62,451 nt of DNA from Corallococcus carmarthensis (lineage in GTDB: Bacteria > Myxococcota > Myxococcia > Myxococcales > Myxococcaceae): positions 1 to 62,451 of the forward strand of contig NZ_RAWE01000034.1 of the NCBI RefSeq assembly GCF_003611695.1, given 5' to 3'. Below the pieces are notes generated by a model, which saw only the letters and a list, made by a program, of their open reading frames with translations, was not told where the DNA came from and made no database searches. Position 1 is the stretch's first letter; each line of letters starts with the position of its first letter. Both the position numbers and the translations under genes were made by a program. Below, one piece after another: positions 37,862 to 47,163 of this stretch.

Positions 37862-38521
37862 ATGCGCCTGCGCGCCGTGCTCTTCGACCTGGATGGGACG
37901 CTGGTGGACTCGCTGGGGGACATCGCCACGGCGATGAACCACGCGCTCGGGCAGCACGGCCTGCCGCCGCACCCGGAGGCCGCCTACCTGCGCTTCGTGG
38001 GGGAGGGCGTGGCGAAGCTCGCGGAGCGGGCCACGGGCGGCGCGGCGCCTTCGCTCCAGGGGCAGGTGCTGTCCACCTACCACGCCTACTACGACACCCA
38101 TCTCTTCGACCGGACGCGTGCCTACCCGGGCGTGGAGGACGCGCTCGTGGAGCTGGCGGCGGAAGGCGTGCGGCTGGGCGTGCTCAGCAACAAGTCCGAC
38201 GACTTCGTGAAGCGGCTGGCGGCGCGGCTCCTGCCGGGCGTGCGCTTCACGGCTGTGTACGGCGAGCGGCCGGGCATCCCGCGCAAGCCGGACCCCACCG
38301 CGGCGCTGGCCCTGGCGGCGGAGCTGGGCGTGGCGCCGGACGCGTGCGGCTTCGTGGGGGACACCTCCGTGGACATGGACACGGCGAAGGCCGCGGGCAT
38401 GTACGGCGTGGGCGTCACCTGGGGCTTCCGCACGGCGGCGGAGCTGCATGCGCACGAGGCGCGCGCGGTGGTCTCCTCGGCGGGCGAGCTGCTGGCCGCG
38501 CTGCGCACCGCGGCCCCCTGA
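37862..38521 (+). CDS. gph: HAD-superfamily phosphatase, phosphoglycolate phosphatase-like
   Basis: The 219-residue protein has HAD motif [14 protein letters not shown] (nucleophile Asp), motif [11 protein letters not shown], motif III Lys in RKPDPTAAL and motif [16 protein letters not shown], with an alpha-helical cap between motifs I and II. This is the Gph arrangement, which removes 2-phosphoglycolate made during DNA repair or oxygenation. Other small phosphate esters are possible. The chosen ATG is the first Met before motif I; longer frames upstream run through the aglS terminators and are not coding. Confidence 0.75.
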   Translation: MRLRAVLFDLDGTLVDSLGDIATAMNHALGQHGLPPHPEAAYLRFVGEGVAKLAERATGGAAPSLQGQVLSTYHAYYDTHLFDRTRAYPGVEDALVELAAEGVRLGVLSNKSDDFVKRLAARLLPGVRFTAVYGERPGIPRKPDPTAALALAAELGVAPDACGFVGDTSVDMDTAKAAGMYGVGVTWGFRTAAELHAHEARAVVSSAGELLAALRTAAP

Positions 38522-38530
38522 AAGCAGCAA

Positions 38531-38561
38531 GGGCCGCCTCCTCAAGTGAGGAGGACGGCCC
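38531..38561. terminator. Bidirectional hairpin between gph and the desaturase gene
   Basis: A stem of 6 + 6 pairs (GGGCCG / CGGCCC and CTCCTC / GAGGAG) closes on AAGT between two convergent genes. The plus-strand tail is CTGTTTCACC. Confidence 0.65.
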
Positions 38562-38589
38562 CTGTTTCACCGCGCGGTGGCTTCGTTTC

Positions 38590-39717
38590 TCAGGCCGCCA
38601 CGGCGAGCTTCGACTGCTCGGCGACGGCGTCCGCCGCGGGCTGACGGCCCAGCAGCTTGAGCATCCGGTAGTGCGACGCCACGGCGCCCCGGAAGGTCAC
38701 CGCCTCGATGTAGGGCAGGCCGTGCTCCTGGGCGGTGGCCTTCACGATTTCGCTCAGGGCGGGGTAGTGGATGCTGCACACCTTGGGGAACAGGTGGTGC
38801 TCCACCTGGAAGTTGAGGCCGCCCACGTACCAGCTCAGCAGGCGGTTCTTGCGGGCGAAGTTCGCGGTGGTGCGCAGCTGGTGCACCATCCACGCGTCCT
38901 CCACCTTGCCGTCCGTGTCCGGCACGGGGAACTCCGCGTTCTCCACCACGTGGGCCAGCTGGAAGACGATGCCCAGGATGAAGCCCGCCGTCATGTGCAT
39001 GGCCAGCTGCCCCACCACGAACTGCCACCAGGTCACGTCCAGCACCAGCCACGGAATCACCAGCGTCCAGCCGTAGTACACGGCCTTCATCGCCAGCAGG
39101 CGGGCCCACTCGGCCGGCGCGTGCTTCTTGTCCTTGTAGGGGCCCAGGTCCTTCTGGAAGAAGTACTTGTAGTCCTTGGCGAACACCCAGAAGACGGTGG
39201 TCAGCGAGTAGGCCACGAACGCGTACAGGTGCTGGAAGCGGTGGTACGCCTTCCACTCGCTGTGCGGCGACAGCCGCAGCTGCGGGCTCACCGTCAGGTC
39301 CTCGTCCATGTTCTGGATGTTGGTGTAGGTGTGGTGCAGGACGTTGTGGGTGATGCGCCACATGTAGCTGTTCGCGCCAATCAGGTCGAACGCCAGGCCC
39401 ACCACCCCGTTCACCCGCGCGTTGTCGCTGTAGGAGCCGTGCACGCCGTCATGGCCGATGCAGAAGCCGATGCCCGCGATGGCCACGCCCATCAGCACCG
39501 CCAGTCCCAGCATGCCCCAGGCGTTGAAGTGGCCGCTGAGCAGCAGGCCGTAGACGCCCGCCGTGAAGCCCAGGATGGACAGGGCCTTCACGTACATGGC
39601 CTTGTTCGCCCGCTGCGAGAGGTTCCGGGTCTCGAAGTATTCAGAGACGCGGCGCTTCAGGTCCTCCGCGAAGGAGGCATCTCGCTGGCCAAAGGTCACA
39701 CGGGTTGGGTTTGTCAC
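38590..39717 (-). CDS. Front-end-type membrane fatty acid desaturase
   Basis: The 375-residue protein has the three His boxes of membrane desaturases: HDGVH, HNVLHH and QVEHH. Gln in place of the first His of the third box is typical of front-end (delta-5/6-type) and sphingolipid desaturases. Hydrophobic helices flank the boxes ([30 protein letters not shown]). There is no fused cytochrome b5. It would insert a double bond in lipid acyl chains using an external electron donor. I used the GTG at 39717; a GTG at 39786 is also in frame. It is divergent from a cold-shock gene, fitting membrane adaptation to low temperature. Confidence 0.8.
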   Translation of the reverse strand: MTNPTRVTFGQRDASFAEDLKRRVSEYFETRNLSQRANKAMYVKALSILGFTAGVYGLLLSGHFNAWGMLGLAVLMGVAIAGIGFCIGHDGVHGSYSDNARVNGVVGLAFDLIGANSYMWRITHNVLHHTYTNIQNMDEDLTVSPQLRLSPHSEWKAYHRFQHLYAFVAYSLTTVFWVFAKDYKYFFQKDLGPYKDKKHAPAEWARLLAMKAVYYGWTLVIPWLVLDVTWWQFVVGQLAMHMTAGFILGIVFQLAHVVENAEFPVPDTDGKVEDAWMVHQLRTTANFARKNRLLSWYVGGLNFQVEHHLFPKVCSIHYPALSEIVKATAQEHGLPYIEAVTFRGAVASHYRMLKLLGRQPAADAVAEQSKLAVAA

Positions 39718-40074
39718 TGGGAGGGACGCCTCGCGGGAGGGGAACGGCGGGAGGTGCTGCGGGACCGGGCGCCTACGATAGGACACGTCCGGGTGGAAGT
39801 GTTCAGGGCTGGAAACTATTCCGGAACACCGCGGGCCCCTGGAGGTGTCACCCCTGGCCGCCTGGAGCGTCAGCCAGCAGGAAATGCACCGCCCCGCGAA
39901 GGCGTTTCACCGCCAGATCGAGGTTGTTACCTTCGACGACGTGAGGTGGACCGGGAGTGGTTCCCGGCTCGACTTCATGGCTGTTCAGGGCTAAGGCGCG
40001 GTCTTCGCCCCAAAATTCGGGGGCGGGCAGTCCGGCGATTTCGCAGGGTTGCCAGTGGGACAAGGAAGCAGATC
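39718..40074. other. Divergent promoter region of the desaturase and cold-shock genes
   Basis: No gene is supported. It contains a nested imperfect palindrome (GTTC, GGAA-ACTA-TTCC, GAAC; 39801-39827) near the desaturase side. A long untranslated leader is plausible on the cold-shock side, since the last 100 bases lack codon bias. Confidence 0.45.
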
Positions 40075-40281
40075 ATGGCAAGTGGTACGGTGAAGTGGTT
40101 TAATGATGCGAAGGGTTTCGGGTTCATCACGCAGGACAGCGGTGGTCCGGACGTGTTCTGCCACCACACGGCCATCGTTGCGGATGGGTTCCGCACCCTG
40201 GCTGAAGGCCAGAAGGTGGAGTTCGACGTGAAGAAGGGCCCCAAGGGGCTCCAGGCGGAGAACGTCCGCCCGGTCGGCTGA
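40075..40281 (+). CDS. Cold-shock domain protein (CspA family)
   Basis: The 68-residue protein is a single cold-shock domain with RNP1 KGFGFIT and RNP2-like VFCHHTAIV (a double His where VFVHxS is common), starting [17 protein letters not shown]. Such proteins bind single-stranded nucleic acid and melt RNA structure. AAGGA lies 8 bases before the ATG. An intrinsic terminator follows closely. CspA-type genes often have long structured leaders, which fits the upstream gap. Confidence 0.9.
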   Translation: MASGTVKWFNDAKGFGFITQDSGGPDVFCHHTAIVADGFRTLAEGQKVEFDVKKGPKGLQAENVRPVG

Positions 40282-40316
40282 GCCTTCCGGCTCGGCTGCT
40301 TTTCACGCATCCACGA

Positions 40317-40348
40317 GGTCCGGCCTTGAAGGGGCCGGGCCTCTTTTT
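40317..40348 (+). terminator. Intrinsic terminator of the cold-shock gene
   Basis: A 9-bp stem with one wobble (GGTCCGGCC / GGCCGGGCC) and a 7-base loop is followed by TCTTTTT. Confidence 0.8.
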
Positions 40349-40373
40349 CGGTCAATGTTTCCCAGGAGGTTCC

Positions 40374-40565
40374 ATGCAGGGAAGGTCCACGAAGCGGCAG
40401 AAGGAGATGGCGCGCCAGCAGAAGCAGCGCGAGAAGGACGCCAAGAAGGCCGAACGCAAGACCGAGAAGGATCAGCGTCCGGCCCGCGGGCCGGGCGAAG
40501 AGGATCCCGACATCGCCGGCATCGTCCCGGGCCCGCAACCGCTGCCCGACGCGTTCAACACCTGA
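40374..40565 (+). CDS. Small Lys/Gln/Glu-rich protein
   Basis: The 63-residue protein is highly charged. Residues 5-38 are a probable single helix (TKRQKEMARQQKQREKDAKK followed by AERKTEKDQ), and the C-terminus is Pro/Gly/Asp-rich (PDIAGIVPGPQPLPDAF). It has no signal peptide and no family that I know, although the design is like small RNA- or ribosome-associated basic proteins. CCCAGGAGG, a very strong ribosome-binding site, precedes the ATG. It sits between terminators on both sides, so it has its own transcript or relies on readthrough from the cold-shock gene. Confidence 0.6.
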   Translation: MQGRSTKRQKEMARQQKQREKDAKKAERKTEKDQRPARGPGEEDPDIAGIVPGPQPLPDAFNT

Positions 40566-40581
40566 GTTTGATGAAGCAACA

Positions 40582-40611
40582 CCGCCCCGGCCCATGAGGG
40601 CACCGGGGCGG
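40582..40611 (+). terminator. Hairpin after the small charged protein gene
   Basis: A perfect 9-bp stem (CCGCCCCGG / CCGGGGCGG) with a 12-base loop follows the stop by 16 bases. Confidence 0.6.
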
Positions 40612-40621
40612 CGGTGGGCGA

Positions 40622-40642
40622 GGGGCCGGTGGGCCCCTTTTT
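40622..40642 (+). terminator. Intrinsic terminator with T-tract
   Basis: GGGGCC-GGTG-GGCCCC is followed at once by TTTTT, the second of a tandem pair. Confidence 0.75.
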
Positions 40643-40670
40643 CATGTCCGCGCTCCAAGGGCGCGCGGGA

Positions 40671-40892
40671 CTAACCCACGCCGTATCTCATCCGCTCCTT
40701 GTCCTCCGCGCGGTTGTACGCGGTGGCCGCGGCGATGACGTGGCACACCCAACCGAGGAGGCCGCCCGTGCCCAGCCAGAAGCCGGGCGTGATGATGAGC
40801 CAGAAGACCCCGCGCAGGATGTCACCGTTGTAGATCTGCCCCACGCCGGGGATGAAGAACGACAGCAGCGCAGCAAGACCGGGACGCGACAT
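40671..40892 (-). CDS. Small TM2-like two-helix membrane protein
   Basis: The 73-residue protein has two hydrophobic segments separated by a short turn: LAALLSFFIPGVGQIYNGD and LRGVFWLIITPGFWLGTGG, then LLGWVCHVIAAATAYN. The PGVGQIYNGD turn is the hallmark of TM2/DUF5683-type small proteins. No function is assigned to them in general. AAGGAGG is well placed upstream of the ATG at 40892. It is convergent with the small charged protein gene across two terminators. Confidence 0.7.
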   Translation of the reverse strand: MSRPGLAALLSFFIPGVGQIYNGDILRGVFWLIITPGFWLGTGGLLGWVCHVIAAATAYNRAEDKERMRYGVG

Positions 40893-41104
40893 GAGATTCG
40901 TTCCTCCTTGTCCCTCATACGGTCCCGAAGGGTGTCCATTGCATCGCCCGCCGGACACCGCCTGCCTGCCGGGCGGGCCTCCCTGCGGATGGGGTGCAAC
41001 GTCCTGCTGTCCCCGCTAGCATGACGCATGTTCCTCCGGCCCTGGCATCACGGCCCTGAAGGGACGGGGGGGGAGTCATCATCCAAGGTCGTTCCCAGGC
41101 CCGT

Positions 41105-43561
41105 GTGGCGGCGTTCCCGGTCCGGGGCCTCGTGGAGGTCCTTGCGCTGGCGGCGGTGTATCTGCTGGCCGCGCGGGTGGCGCTGTCGCTGGCCGCGGAG
41201 CAGAGCCACATCTGTCCCGTGTGGTTGCCCTCGGGCGTGGCGCTGGGCGGGCTCCTGCTGCTGGGCGTGTCGCGCTGGCCCGCGGTGGCGCTGGGCGCGG
41301 GGGCGGTGGCGTACGCCATGGGCGTGACCCCGGGCGTGGGGCTGGCCGTGGTGCTGGGCTCCACGCTGGAGGCGGTGCTGCCCGCGCTGCTGTTCCGGCG
41401 GATGGAGGGCGCGCGGGAGCTGCACCGCGTGCGCGACGTCGTGTGGCTGGGCGCGGGCGCGGGGCTGGGGGCGCTGCTGGGTTCGGGGCTGGGCACGCTG
41501 GGGCTGGTGCTGGGCGGGATGGTGTCCACCACGCAGTGGGGCCCCTCCGGCTGGCTGTGGTGGATGGCGGACCTGCTGGGCATGCTGCTGGTGACGCCCG
41601 TGCTGCTGCTGCGCAGGCCCCGGCGCGCGGAGCGCTCGTGGGAAGCGCTGCTGATCCTGGCGCTGACGGCGGCGGTGTGCGTGGGCGTCTTCGCCTTCCC
41701 GCGGCCGGGCTCCGGGGCGGCGCACGCGCTGACGTTCCTGCTCTTCCCGCTGATGGCCTGGGCGGCGCTGGGCTTCGGGTTGCGGGGCGCGGCGCTGTCC
41801 TCGCTCTCCATCGCGCTGGCGGCCATCGCCGGCACCTCACGGGAATTGGGGCCGTTCTTCACGGCGGACCTGCCGCACCGGGGGCTGGTGGTGCTGCAGC
41901 TCTTCATCGGCATCACCACGCTGACGGGCCTGCTGCTCGCGGCGGCGCGCGCGGAGCGCCGTCAGGCCGTGGAGCTGCTGGAGCTCTTGGCCACCACCGT
42001 GCGCGCGGTGCACGAGGGCGTGCTCATCTGCGAGGTGCGCGAGTCGGGCGAGCTCCACACCGTCTTCGCCAACGAGGCCCTGTGCGCGCTGGTGGGCCGG
42101 CGGCGCGAGGAGCTCGTCGGCGCGGCGCCCGGAGACCTGCTGGTGTCCGGCGACGGCGGAGACCGGCAGCGGCTGGCGGAGGCGCTGCGCGAGGAGCGCT
42201 CGCTGCGCGCGGAGGTGGCGCTGACGCGGCCGGATGGCACGCGGGTGTGGAGCGAGATGCAGCTGTCCCCGGTGCGCGCCAACGGCCAGGCCGTGACGCA
42301 CTTCGTGGCCACCCACCGCGACGTCACCGCGACGAAGGAATTGCAGGCGCGGCTGGTGGCCGCCGAGCGCGTGGCGGCGGTGGGCACGCTGGCCGCGGGC
42401 GTGGGCCATGAAATCAACAACCCGCTGGCCTACCTGGCGCTGAACCTGGAGGCCGCCCGGCGCGGGCTCGCGGCGCAGGGCGCGGCGGCTCCGGAGGCCG
42501 TGCGCGACGCGCTCTCCAGCGTGCGCGGGGCCCAGGAGGGCGCGGAGCGCATCCGCCTCATCGTGAGGGACCTGCAGGTGTTCAGCCGCGAGGGCGCGCC
42601 GGAGCGCGGACTGGTGGACCTGAACGCGCTGGTGCCGCCCGCGGTGCGCGTGGTGCTGCATACCCTGCGCTCGCGCGCGCGGCTGGTGGAGGACTTCGGC
42701 CCGGTGCCCCGCGTGCTGGGCAGCGAGGCGCGGCTGGGCCAGGTGCTGCTCAACCTGCTGGTGAACGCCATGCAGGCCATCCCGGAAGGGGACCCCGGCC
42801 GCCACGAGGTGCGCGTGCGCACCGGCACGGACGCGTCCGGCCACGCGCGCGTGGAGGTGGAGGACACCGGCGGCGGCATCGCCCCGGACGTGCTGCCGCG
42901 CATCTTCGACCCGTTCTTCACCACCAAGGGCAACGACGAGGGCACCGGCCTGGGGCTCGCCATCTGTCAGCAGATCGTCCGCACGCACGGGGGCGAACTG
43001 CGCGTGCACAGCGTGCCGGGCCAGGGCACCACCTTCACGCTGCTCCTGCCGCCCGCGCCCGTGCAGAGCGCGGGGAGTCCGCCGCTGCATGCCGTGGCGC
43101 GCGGCGCGGGGGATTCAGGGCCGGGGACGGCGGCCTCCGGGCGGAAGGGCCGCGTGCTCATCGTGGACGACGAGCCCCGGCTGGCGCAGTCCATGCGCCT
43201 CTTGCTGGAGCCTGGCCACGAGGTCGTCACCGTCACGCGCGGCGAGGACGCGCTGGCGAGGTTGGCCGCGGGCGAGTCCTTCGACGTGGTGCTGTGTGAT
43301 TTGCAGATGCCGGGCATGGACGGCATCGCGGTGTACCGCCGGCTCCAGCAGGAGGCGCCCGCGATGGTGCAGCGGGTGGTGTTCATCTCCGGCGGAGCGT
43401 CGTCGCCCGAGGCGCGAGCGTTCGTGGAGACGGTGGCCCACCGGGTGCTGGAGAAGCCGGTGCGCCCGGACGTGCTGCTGGCCACCGTGGAGGCGGTGCT
43501 GGAGGGCAGCCCCCCGGAGGTGACGCCGCGCGGCGCGGTGGGCGGTACGCGCCGCGGCTAG
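41105..43561 (+). CDS. MASE1-type hybrid sensor histidine kinase with C-terminal receiver
   Basis: The 818-residue protein has an N-terminal membrane sensor of about eight helices with the MASE1 look (HICPVWLPSGVALGGLLLLG and MADLLGMLLVTPVLLL). Next come a PAS domain (about 290-410), HisKA with AAGVGHEINNPLAYLALNL, HATPase_c with LGQVLLNLLVNAMQAI, DTGGGI, IFDPFFTTK and GTGLGLAICQQI, and a receiver (LIVDDEPRLAQ, CDLQMPGMDG, EKPVRP). MASE1 is an integral sensor of unknown ligand. The receiver at the end suggests internal phosphorelay. The GTG start at 41105 is uncertain, since no strong ribosome-binding site is visible near it. Confidence 0.85.
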   Translation: MAAFPVRGLVEVLALAAVYLLAARVALSLAAEQSHICPVWLPSGVALGGLLLLGVSRWPAVALGAGAVAYAMGVTPGVGLAVVLGSTLEAVLPALLFRRMEGARELHRVRDVVWLGAGAGLGALLGSGLGTLGLVLGGMVSTTQWGPSGWLWWMADLLGMLLVTPVLLLRRPRRAERSWEALLILALTAAVCVGVFAFPRPGSGAAHALTFLLFPLMAWAALGFGLRGAALSSLSIALAAIAGTSRELGPFFTADLPHRGLVVLQLFIGITTLTGLLLAAARAERRQAVELLELLATTVRAVHEGVLICEVRESGELHTVFANEALCALVGRRREELVGAAPGDLLVSGDGGDRQRLAEALREERSLRAEVALTRPDGTRVWSEMQLSPVRANGQAVTHFVATHRDVTATKELQARLVAAERVAAVGTLAAGVGHEINNPLAYLALNLEAARRGLAAQGAAAPEAVRDALSSVRGAQEGAERIRLIVRDLQVFSREGAPERGLVDLNALVPPAVRVVLHTLRSRARLVEDFGPVPRVLGSEARLGQVLLNLLVNAMQAIPEGDPGRHEVRVRTGTDASGHARVEVEDTGGGIAPDVLPRIFDPFFTTKGNDEGTGLGLAICQQIVRTHGGELRVHSVPGQGTTFTLLLPPAPVQSAGSPPLHAVARGAGDSGPGTAASGRKGRVLIVDDEPRLAQSMRLLLEPGHEVVTVTRGEDALARLAAGESFDVVLCDLQMPGMDGIAVYRRLQQEAPAMVQRVVFISGGASSPEARAFVETVAHRVLEKPVRPDVLLATVEAVLEGSPPEVTPRGAVGGTRRG

Positions 43562-43568
43562 GCGCGCG

Positions 43569-44159
43569 TCAGACGCGCAGCCACTTGCGGGCGGTGGGGC
43601 CGAAGAAGCGCACCACGCTGCCCACCAGGAAGAAGCGCACCGAGCGGCCGATGACGGACGCCAGCAGGAAGCGCTCCAGGGGCACCGACACCAGGCCGCT
43701 GCCAATGGCGACGATCTTGAACGGCGTGGGCAGGATGGAGCACAGCAGCGCCAGCACCCAGAAGTTGCGCCCCAGGAGCTCGCCCACCGTGCCGGACACG
43801 CCGAAGCGGTCCACGCGCACGTCCAGGTCGATGTGCAGCAGCTGGGTGATGCCCTCGCCCAGGCCCGCCCCCAGCCCATAGCCGATGAGGCCGCCCACGA
43901 GGCTCGCCAGGGTGCCCAGGAGGCAGTAGCGCACCCACTTCTTCGGCTGGGCGAGCACCATGGGCACCAGCACGGCGAAGGGCGGGATGGGGAAGATGGA
44001 ACCATCCACCACCGACACCGCCATCATCGTGGCGAGCGCATGCGGGGTGGAGGCGGCGGCCTCCACGCGCAGGTACAGCCGGCGGTACCAGGACAGCTTC
44101 GGGGCGTCAGCGGCCGGGGAGGCCGGGGCGGGAGGCGAGGAAGGCTCTGTAGGAGACAT
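43569..44159 (-). CDS. VTT-domain (YqaA/DedA-related) membrane protein
   Basis: The 196-residue protein has four or five helices. The block VVDGSIFPIPPFAVLVPMVLA and the later LCSILPTPFKIVAIGSGLV contain the paired F/L-P-I/T-P motifs of the VTT (SNARE-associated) family, in which re-entrant loops carry prolines. The Gly-rich GLIGYGLGAGLGEGI lies between them. Relatives act in lipid flipping or envelope homeostasis. The N-terminus is a Pro/Ala-rich tail of about 25 residues. It is convergent with the hybrid kinase, seven bases apart. Confidence 0.7.
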   Translation of the reverse strand: MSPTEPSSPPAPASPAADAPKLSWYRRLYLRVEAAASTPHALATMMAVSVVDGSIFPIPPFAVLVPMVLAQPKKWVRYCLLGTLASLVGGLIGYGLGAGLGEGITQLLHIDLDVRVDRFGVSGTVGELLGRNFWVLALLCSILPTPFKIVAIGSGLVSVPLERFLLASVIGRSVRFFLVGSVVRFFGPTARKWLRV

Positions 44160-44277
44160 GCGGGGGCGCACCCTAGCGGAACCGGGAGCCCTTGCCACCG
44201 GGCCCCCGGGCCCGGATGCCTGCCTGATTGGAATGCGCCCCATGCCCCGGGGGCTTACACACGGGGGAAGGGTGACC

Positions 44278-44934
44278 ATGACCGCACAAGAAACCGTGGA
44301 ACGCGCCGCCATCGCGCTGAAGGTGTTTCCCCTGCCGTCGGCGGTCCTGTTTCCGCACACCGTGATTCCCCTGCACATCTTCGAGCCGCGCTACCGGGCG
44401 CTGGTGAAGGACGCGCTCGCCACGGACCGGGTGCTGGCGCTGGGCCAGCTGGAGCCGGGCTGGGAGGGGAACTACGAGGGCCGTCCGCCGCTGCAGTCCC
44501 TGATGTGCGCGGGCGTCATCGTCTGGGACGAACAGGTGGAGGACGGGCGCTACAACATCCTCCTGCAGGGCGTCAGCCGGGTGCGGATGGTGGAGGAGCT
44601 GACCCCGGGCACGCTCTACCGCCAGGTGCGCGCCCAGGTGCTGGTGGATCCGCACTACACGGGGCCGGAGGAGGAGCAGCTGCGCCAGGCCGTCTTTGAA
44701 CTGGCCGGCCGGGTGCCGCCCTCGTTCGCGGAGAGCCTGCTGCCGGTGGCCGCGCGCGCCGGTGGCGGCATGCTGGCGGACGTGGTGGCGTCCGCGCTGG
44801 TGCCGGAGCCCGGACGGCGGCAGGAGCTCTTGGGAGAGCTGGACGTCCGGCGCCGCCTGGAAGAGGTGCTGGGGGACGTGAGCGACCTGCTCGGCCAGCT
44901 GCAGCCGATGCGCCCCAGCGGGCCGCTGAACTAG
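44278..44934 (+). CDS. Stand-alone Lon N-terminal (substrate-binding) domain protein
   Basis: The 218-residue protein corresponds to the LON substrate-binding domain (PF02190 type): VFPLPSAVLFPHTVIPLHIF, then EPRYRALVKDALATDR, a beta barrel with MCAGVIVWDEQVEDGRYNILLQGVSRVRM, and a helical C-terminus (GELDVRRRLEEVLGDVSDLLGQL). There is no AAA or protease part. Such proteins may present substrates or regulate Lon-type proteases, but this is not proved. GGGGGAAGGG lies upstream of the ATG at 44278; the GTG at 44272 is an alternative. Confidence 0.75.
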   Translation: MTAQETVERAAIALKVFPLPSAVLFPHTVIPLHIFEPRYRALVKDALATDRVLALGQLEPGWEGNYEGRPPLQSLMCAGVIVWDEQVEDGRYNILLQGVSRVRMVEELTPGTLYRQVRAQVLVDPHYTGPEEEQLRQAVFELAGRVPPSFAESLLPVAARAGGGMLADVVASALVPEPGRRQELLGELDVRRRLEEVLGDVSDLLGQLQPMRPSGPLN

Positions 44935-44951
44935 CGGCGGAGCTCGGAGCC

Positions 44952-44985
44952 TGGGGCCCTGGGGAACTGAACGGCCAGGGCCCCA
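44952..44985 (+). terminator. Hairpin after the LON-domain gene
   Basis: A perfect 11-bp stem (TGGGGCCCTGG / CCAGGGCCCCA) with a 12-base loop lies 17 bases after the stop. No T-tract. Confidence 0.5.
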
Positions 44986-45068
44986 AGGCCGCATCATCCG
45001 CTTGCCCTGGCCCCCCCAGGCGCGCATTGCTCGGGGGCCTCACGCCTTCTCAGGGAGAGCGACGCACC

Positions 45069-46961
45069 ATGCGGCTCGTGAAGATTGGCATCGCCAGCGT
45101 CAACACCACCGTGGGCGCCTTCCAGGCGAACACCGACAGGGTGCTGGACCTGGCGAGGAAGATGGCGGCGGACGACGTCACGCTGGGCGTCTTCCCCGAA
45201 CAGGTCATCGCCGGCTACCCCGCGGAAGACCTGGTCCAGTGGCAGGGCTTCATCGACCACCAGTGGCCGGAGCTGGAGCGCTTCGCGAAGGAGACCGCGT
45301 CGCTGCCGCTGGTGAGCATCCTGGGCGTGGCCGTGGCCCTCCAGGGCGTGCGGCTCAACTGCGCGGCGGTGGTGGCGGGCGGCAAGGTGCTGGGCCTGGT
45401 GCCGAAGGAGAAGCTGCCCACGTACAACGTCTTCTACGAGGGCCGCACGTTCGGCCACGGCCAGCCGGGCATGGCGGAGAGCCACCGGGGCGTGCCGCTG
45501 GGGGACTACCTCTTCCAGTTCGACTTCGGCACGCTGGCGCCGGAGGTGTGCGAGGACATCTGGAGCGCGGATGGCCCCATGCGCCGGCGCGCGTACTCCG
45601 GCGGCGAGCTGGTGGTGAACCTGTCCGCGTCCCCCTTCCGGCTGGGCTTCTGGGAGACGCGCCGCGAGCTCATCGCCACGCGCGCGTCCGACCACCAGGT
45701 GACCATCGCGTACGCGAACGCGGTGGGCAGCAACGACGGCCTCATCTTCGACGGCGGTGGCTTCGTCAACCAGAACGGCCGCCACGTGCTGGAGACGCCG
45801 CGCTTCCAGCAGGGCTTCAGCTCCGCCGTGGTGGACCTGGACCGCACGCTGCGCCTGCGCACGGAGAACACCACCTGGCGCGTGGACCGCGAGGACTGGG
45901 TGACGGCCGGCGGCAGGAAGGTGCCCACCCTGGACTGCACGCAGGCGGTGAAGACGCAGCGCCAGAAGCTGACCTATCCCGTGCCCGCGCACCGCAGCTT
46001 CTTCCTGCCCGCGCCGGACACCCGCCGCACCGCGCGCGTGGCGCTGTGCGAGGACATCCTGGACGCGCTGTCGCTGGGCGTGGGCGACTACTTCGAGAAG
46101 ACGCGCGCCTTCAAGCTGTTCGGCATCGCGCTGTCGGGCGGGCGGGACTCGCTGCTCACGCTGCTCATCGCGCACCGGTACGCGAAGCGCGCGCGGCCGG
46201 ACAACCCGGGCTCGCTCATCCAGGCGTTCTACATGCCCAGCCCGTACTCCAGCCAGCAGACGCGCGACGCGGCGGAGACCATCGCGCGGGAGCTGGGCGT
46301 GCCCTTCCAGGTGGTCTCCATCGAGGAGGCCTTCGAGCGGGAGAAGGCCGCCGCCCAGACGATGCTGGGCGAAGCGAAGCTCACCCCCATCACCGAGCAG
46401 AACATCCAGGCCCGCATCCGCGCCCAGCGCATGTGGAACTGGAGCAACTCCTGCGGCGGCCTGTTCCTGCAGACGGGCAACATGAGCGAGAAGTCCGTGG
46501 GCTACACCACCATTGGTGGCGACCTGATGGGCGCGCTCGCGGTCATCGCCAACGTGCCCAAGACGGTGGTGATGTACCTCTTGGACTACCTGCAGGAGAC
46601 CACCGGCTACGAGGGCATCCGCAAGGTGCTGGCCAAGCCCGCGGGGCCGGAGCTGGCGCATGATCAGGTGGGCGAAGAGGAGCTGATGCCCTTCCCCATC
46701 CTGGACGCGTGCTTCTACCTGCACGCGGGCGAGAAGCTCACCCCGTCGGAGATGCGCACCGCGCTCACCGCCATGTTCCCGGAGGTGGACGCGGACAGGC
46801 TGGGCGGGTACGTGGACCGCTTCGTGCGCCTGTTCCATCAGTCCATCTACAAGTGGGTGCAGGCGCCGCTGTCGCTGCACATCGGCAACCTGGACCTGGA
46901 CCGCGAACGCGCACTGCAATTGCCTGTCGTCACGGGTGCCGCGTGGCTGCGCGGCGCGTGA
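45069..46961 (+). CDS. nadE: Glutamine-dependent NAD(+) synthetase
   Basis: The 630-residue enzyme has an N-terminal nitrilase-type glutaminase domain with its triad: Glu in FPEQVIAGYPAEDL, Lys in VPKEKLPTYNVFYEGR and Cys in LAPEVCEDIW. The ammonia tunnels to the C-terminal NAD synthetase domain, which has the P-loop GIALSGGRDSLLTLLIA, MWNWSNSC and the TGNMSEKSVGYTTIGGD block. It amidates deamido-NAD using ATP in the last step of NAD synthesis. The ATG at 45069 starts just before the first strand (LVKIGIASVNTTVGAF) and follows CAGGGAGAG. Confidence 0.92.
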   Translation: MRLVKIGIASVNTTVGAFQANTDRVLDLARKMAADDVTLGVFPEQVIAGYPAEDLVQWQGFIDHQWPELERFAKETASLPLVSILGVAVALQGVRLNCAAVVAGGKVLGLVPKEKLPTYNVFYEGRTFGHGQPGMAESHRGVPLGDYLFQFDFGTLAPEVCEDIWSADGPMRRRAYSGGELVVNLSASPFRLGFWETRRELIATRASDHQVTIAYANAVGSNDGLIFDGGGFVNQNGRHVLETPRFQQGFSSAVVDLDRTLRLRTENTTWRVDREDWVTAGGRKVPTLDCTQAVKTQRQKLTYPVPAHRSFFLPAPDTRRTARVALCEDILDALSLGVGDYFEKTRAFKLFGIALSGGRDSLLTLLIAHRYAKRARPDNPGSLIQAFYMPSPYSSQQTRDAAETIARELGVPFQVVSIEEAFEREKAAAQTMLGEAKLTPITEQNIQARIRAQRMWNWSNSCGGLFLQTGNMSEKSVGYTTIGGDLMGALAVIANVPKTVVMYLLDYLQETTGYEGIRKVLAKPAGPELAHDQVGEEELMPFPILDACFYLHAGEKLTPSEMRTALTAMFPEVDADRLGGYVDRFVRLFHQSIYKWVQAPLSLHIGNLDLDRERALQLPVVTGAAWLRGA

Positions 46962-47163
46962 CGAATGGCTTTTCAGCGTCTGTCTTTGACGGTGGACAGG
47001 GGGGCGTACAAGCCCTCCGCCTCCGTGAAGTGGCTCTGAAACCACGCCTTCCCCCCTGGAGGGCGGGCGGGCAGGTCAGCTGTCCGTGATGACTTGAGCA
47101 AGGCTTGCCGGATGTCCCTCGCACGACAACCTTCATGTCAGTCAGTCGACGATGGAGGGTTGG

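Noticed and set aside
37816..40281. 821-codon plus-strand frame ending in a cold-shock domain
   Set aside because: Only the last 68 codons match a protein family. The earlier part is out of frame with gph and antisense to the desaturase, so it is not a fusion.
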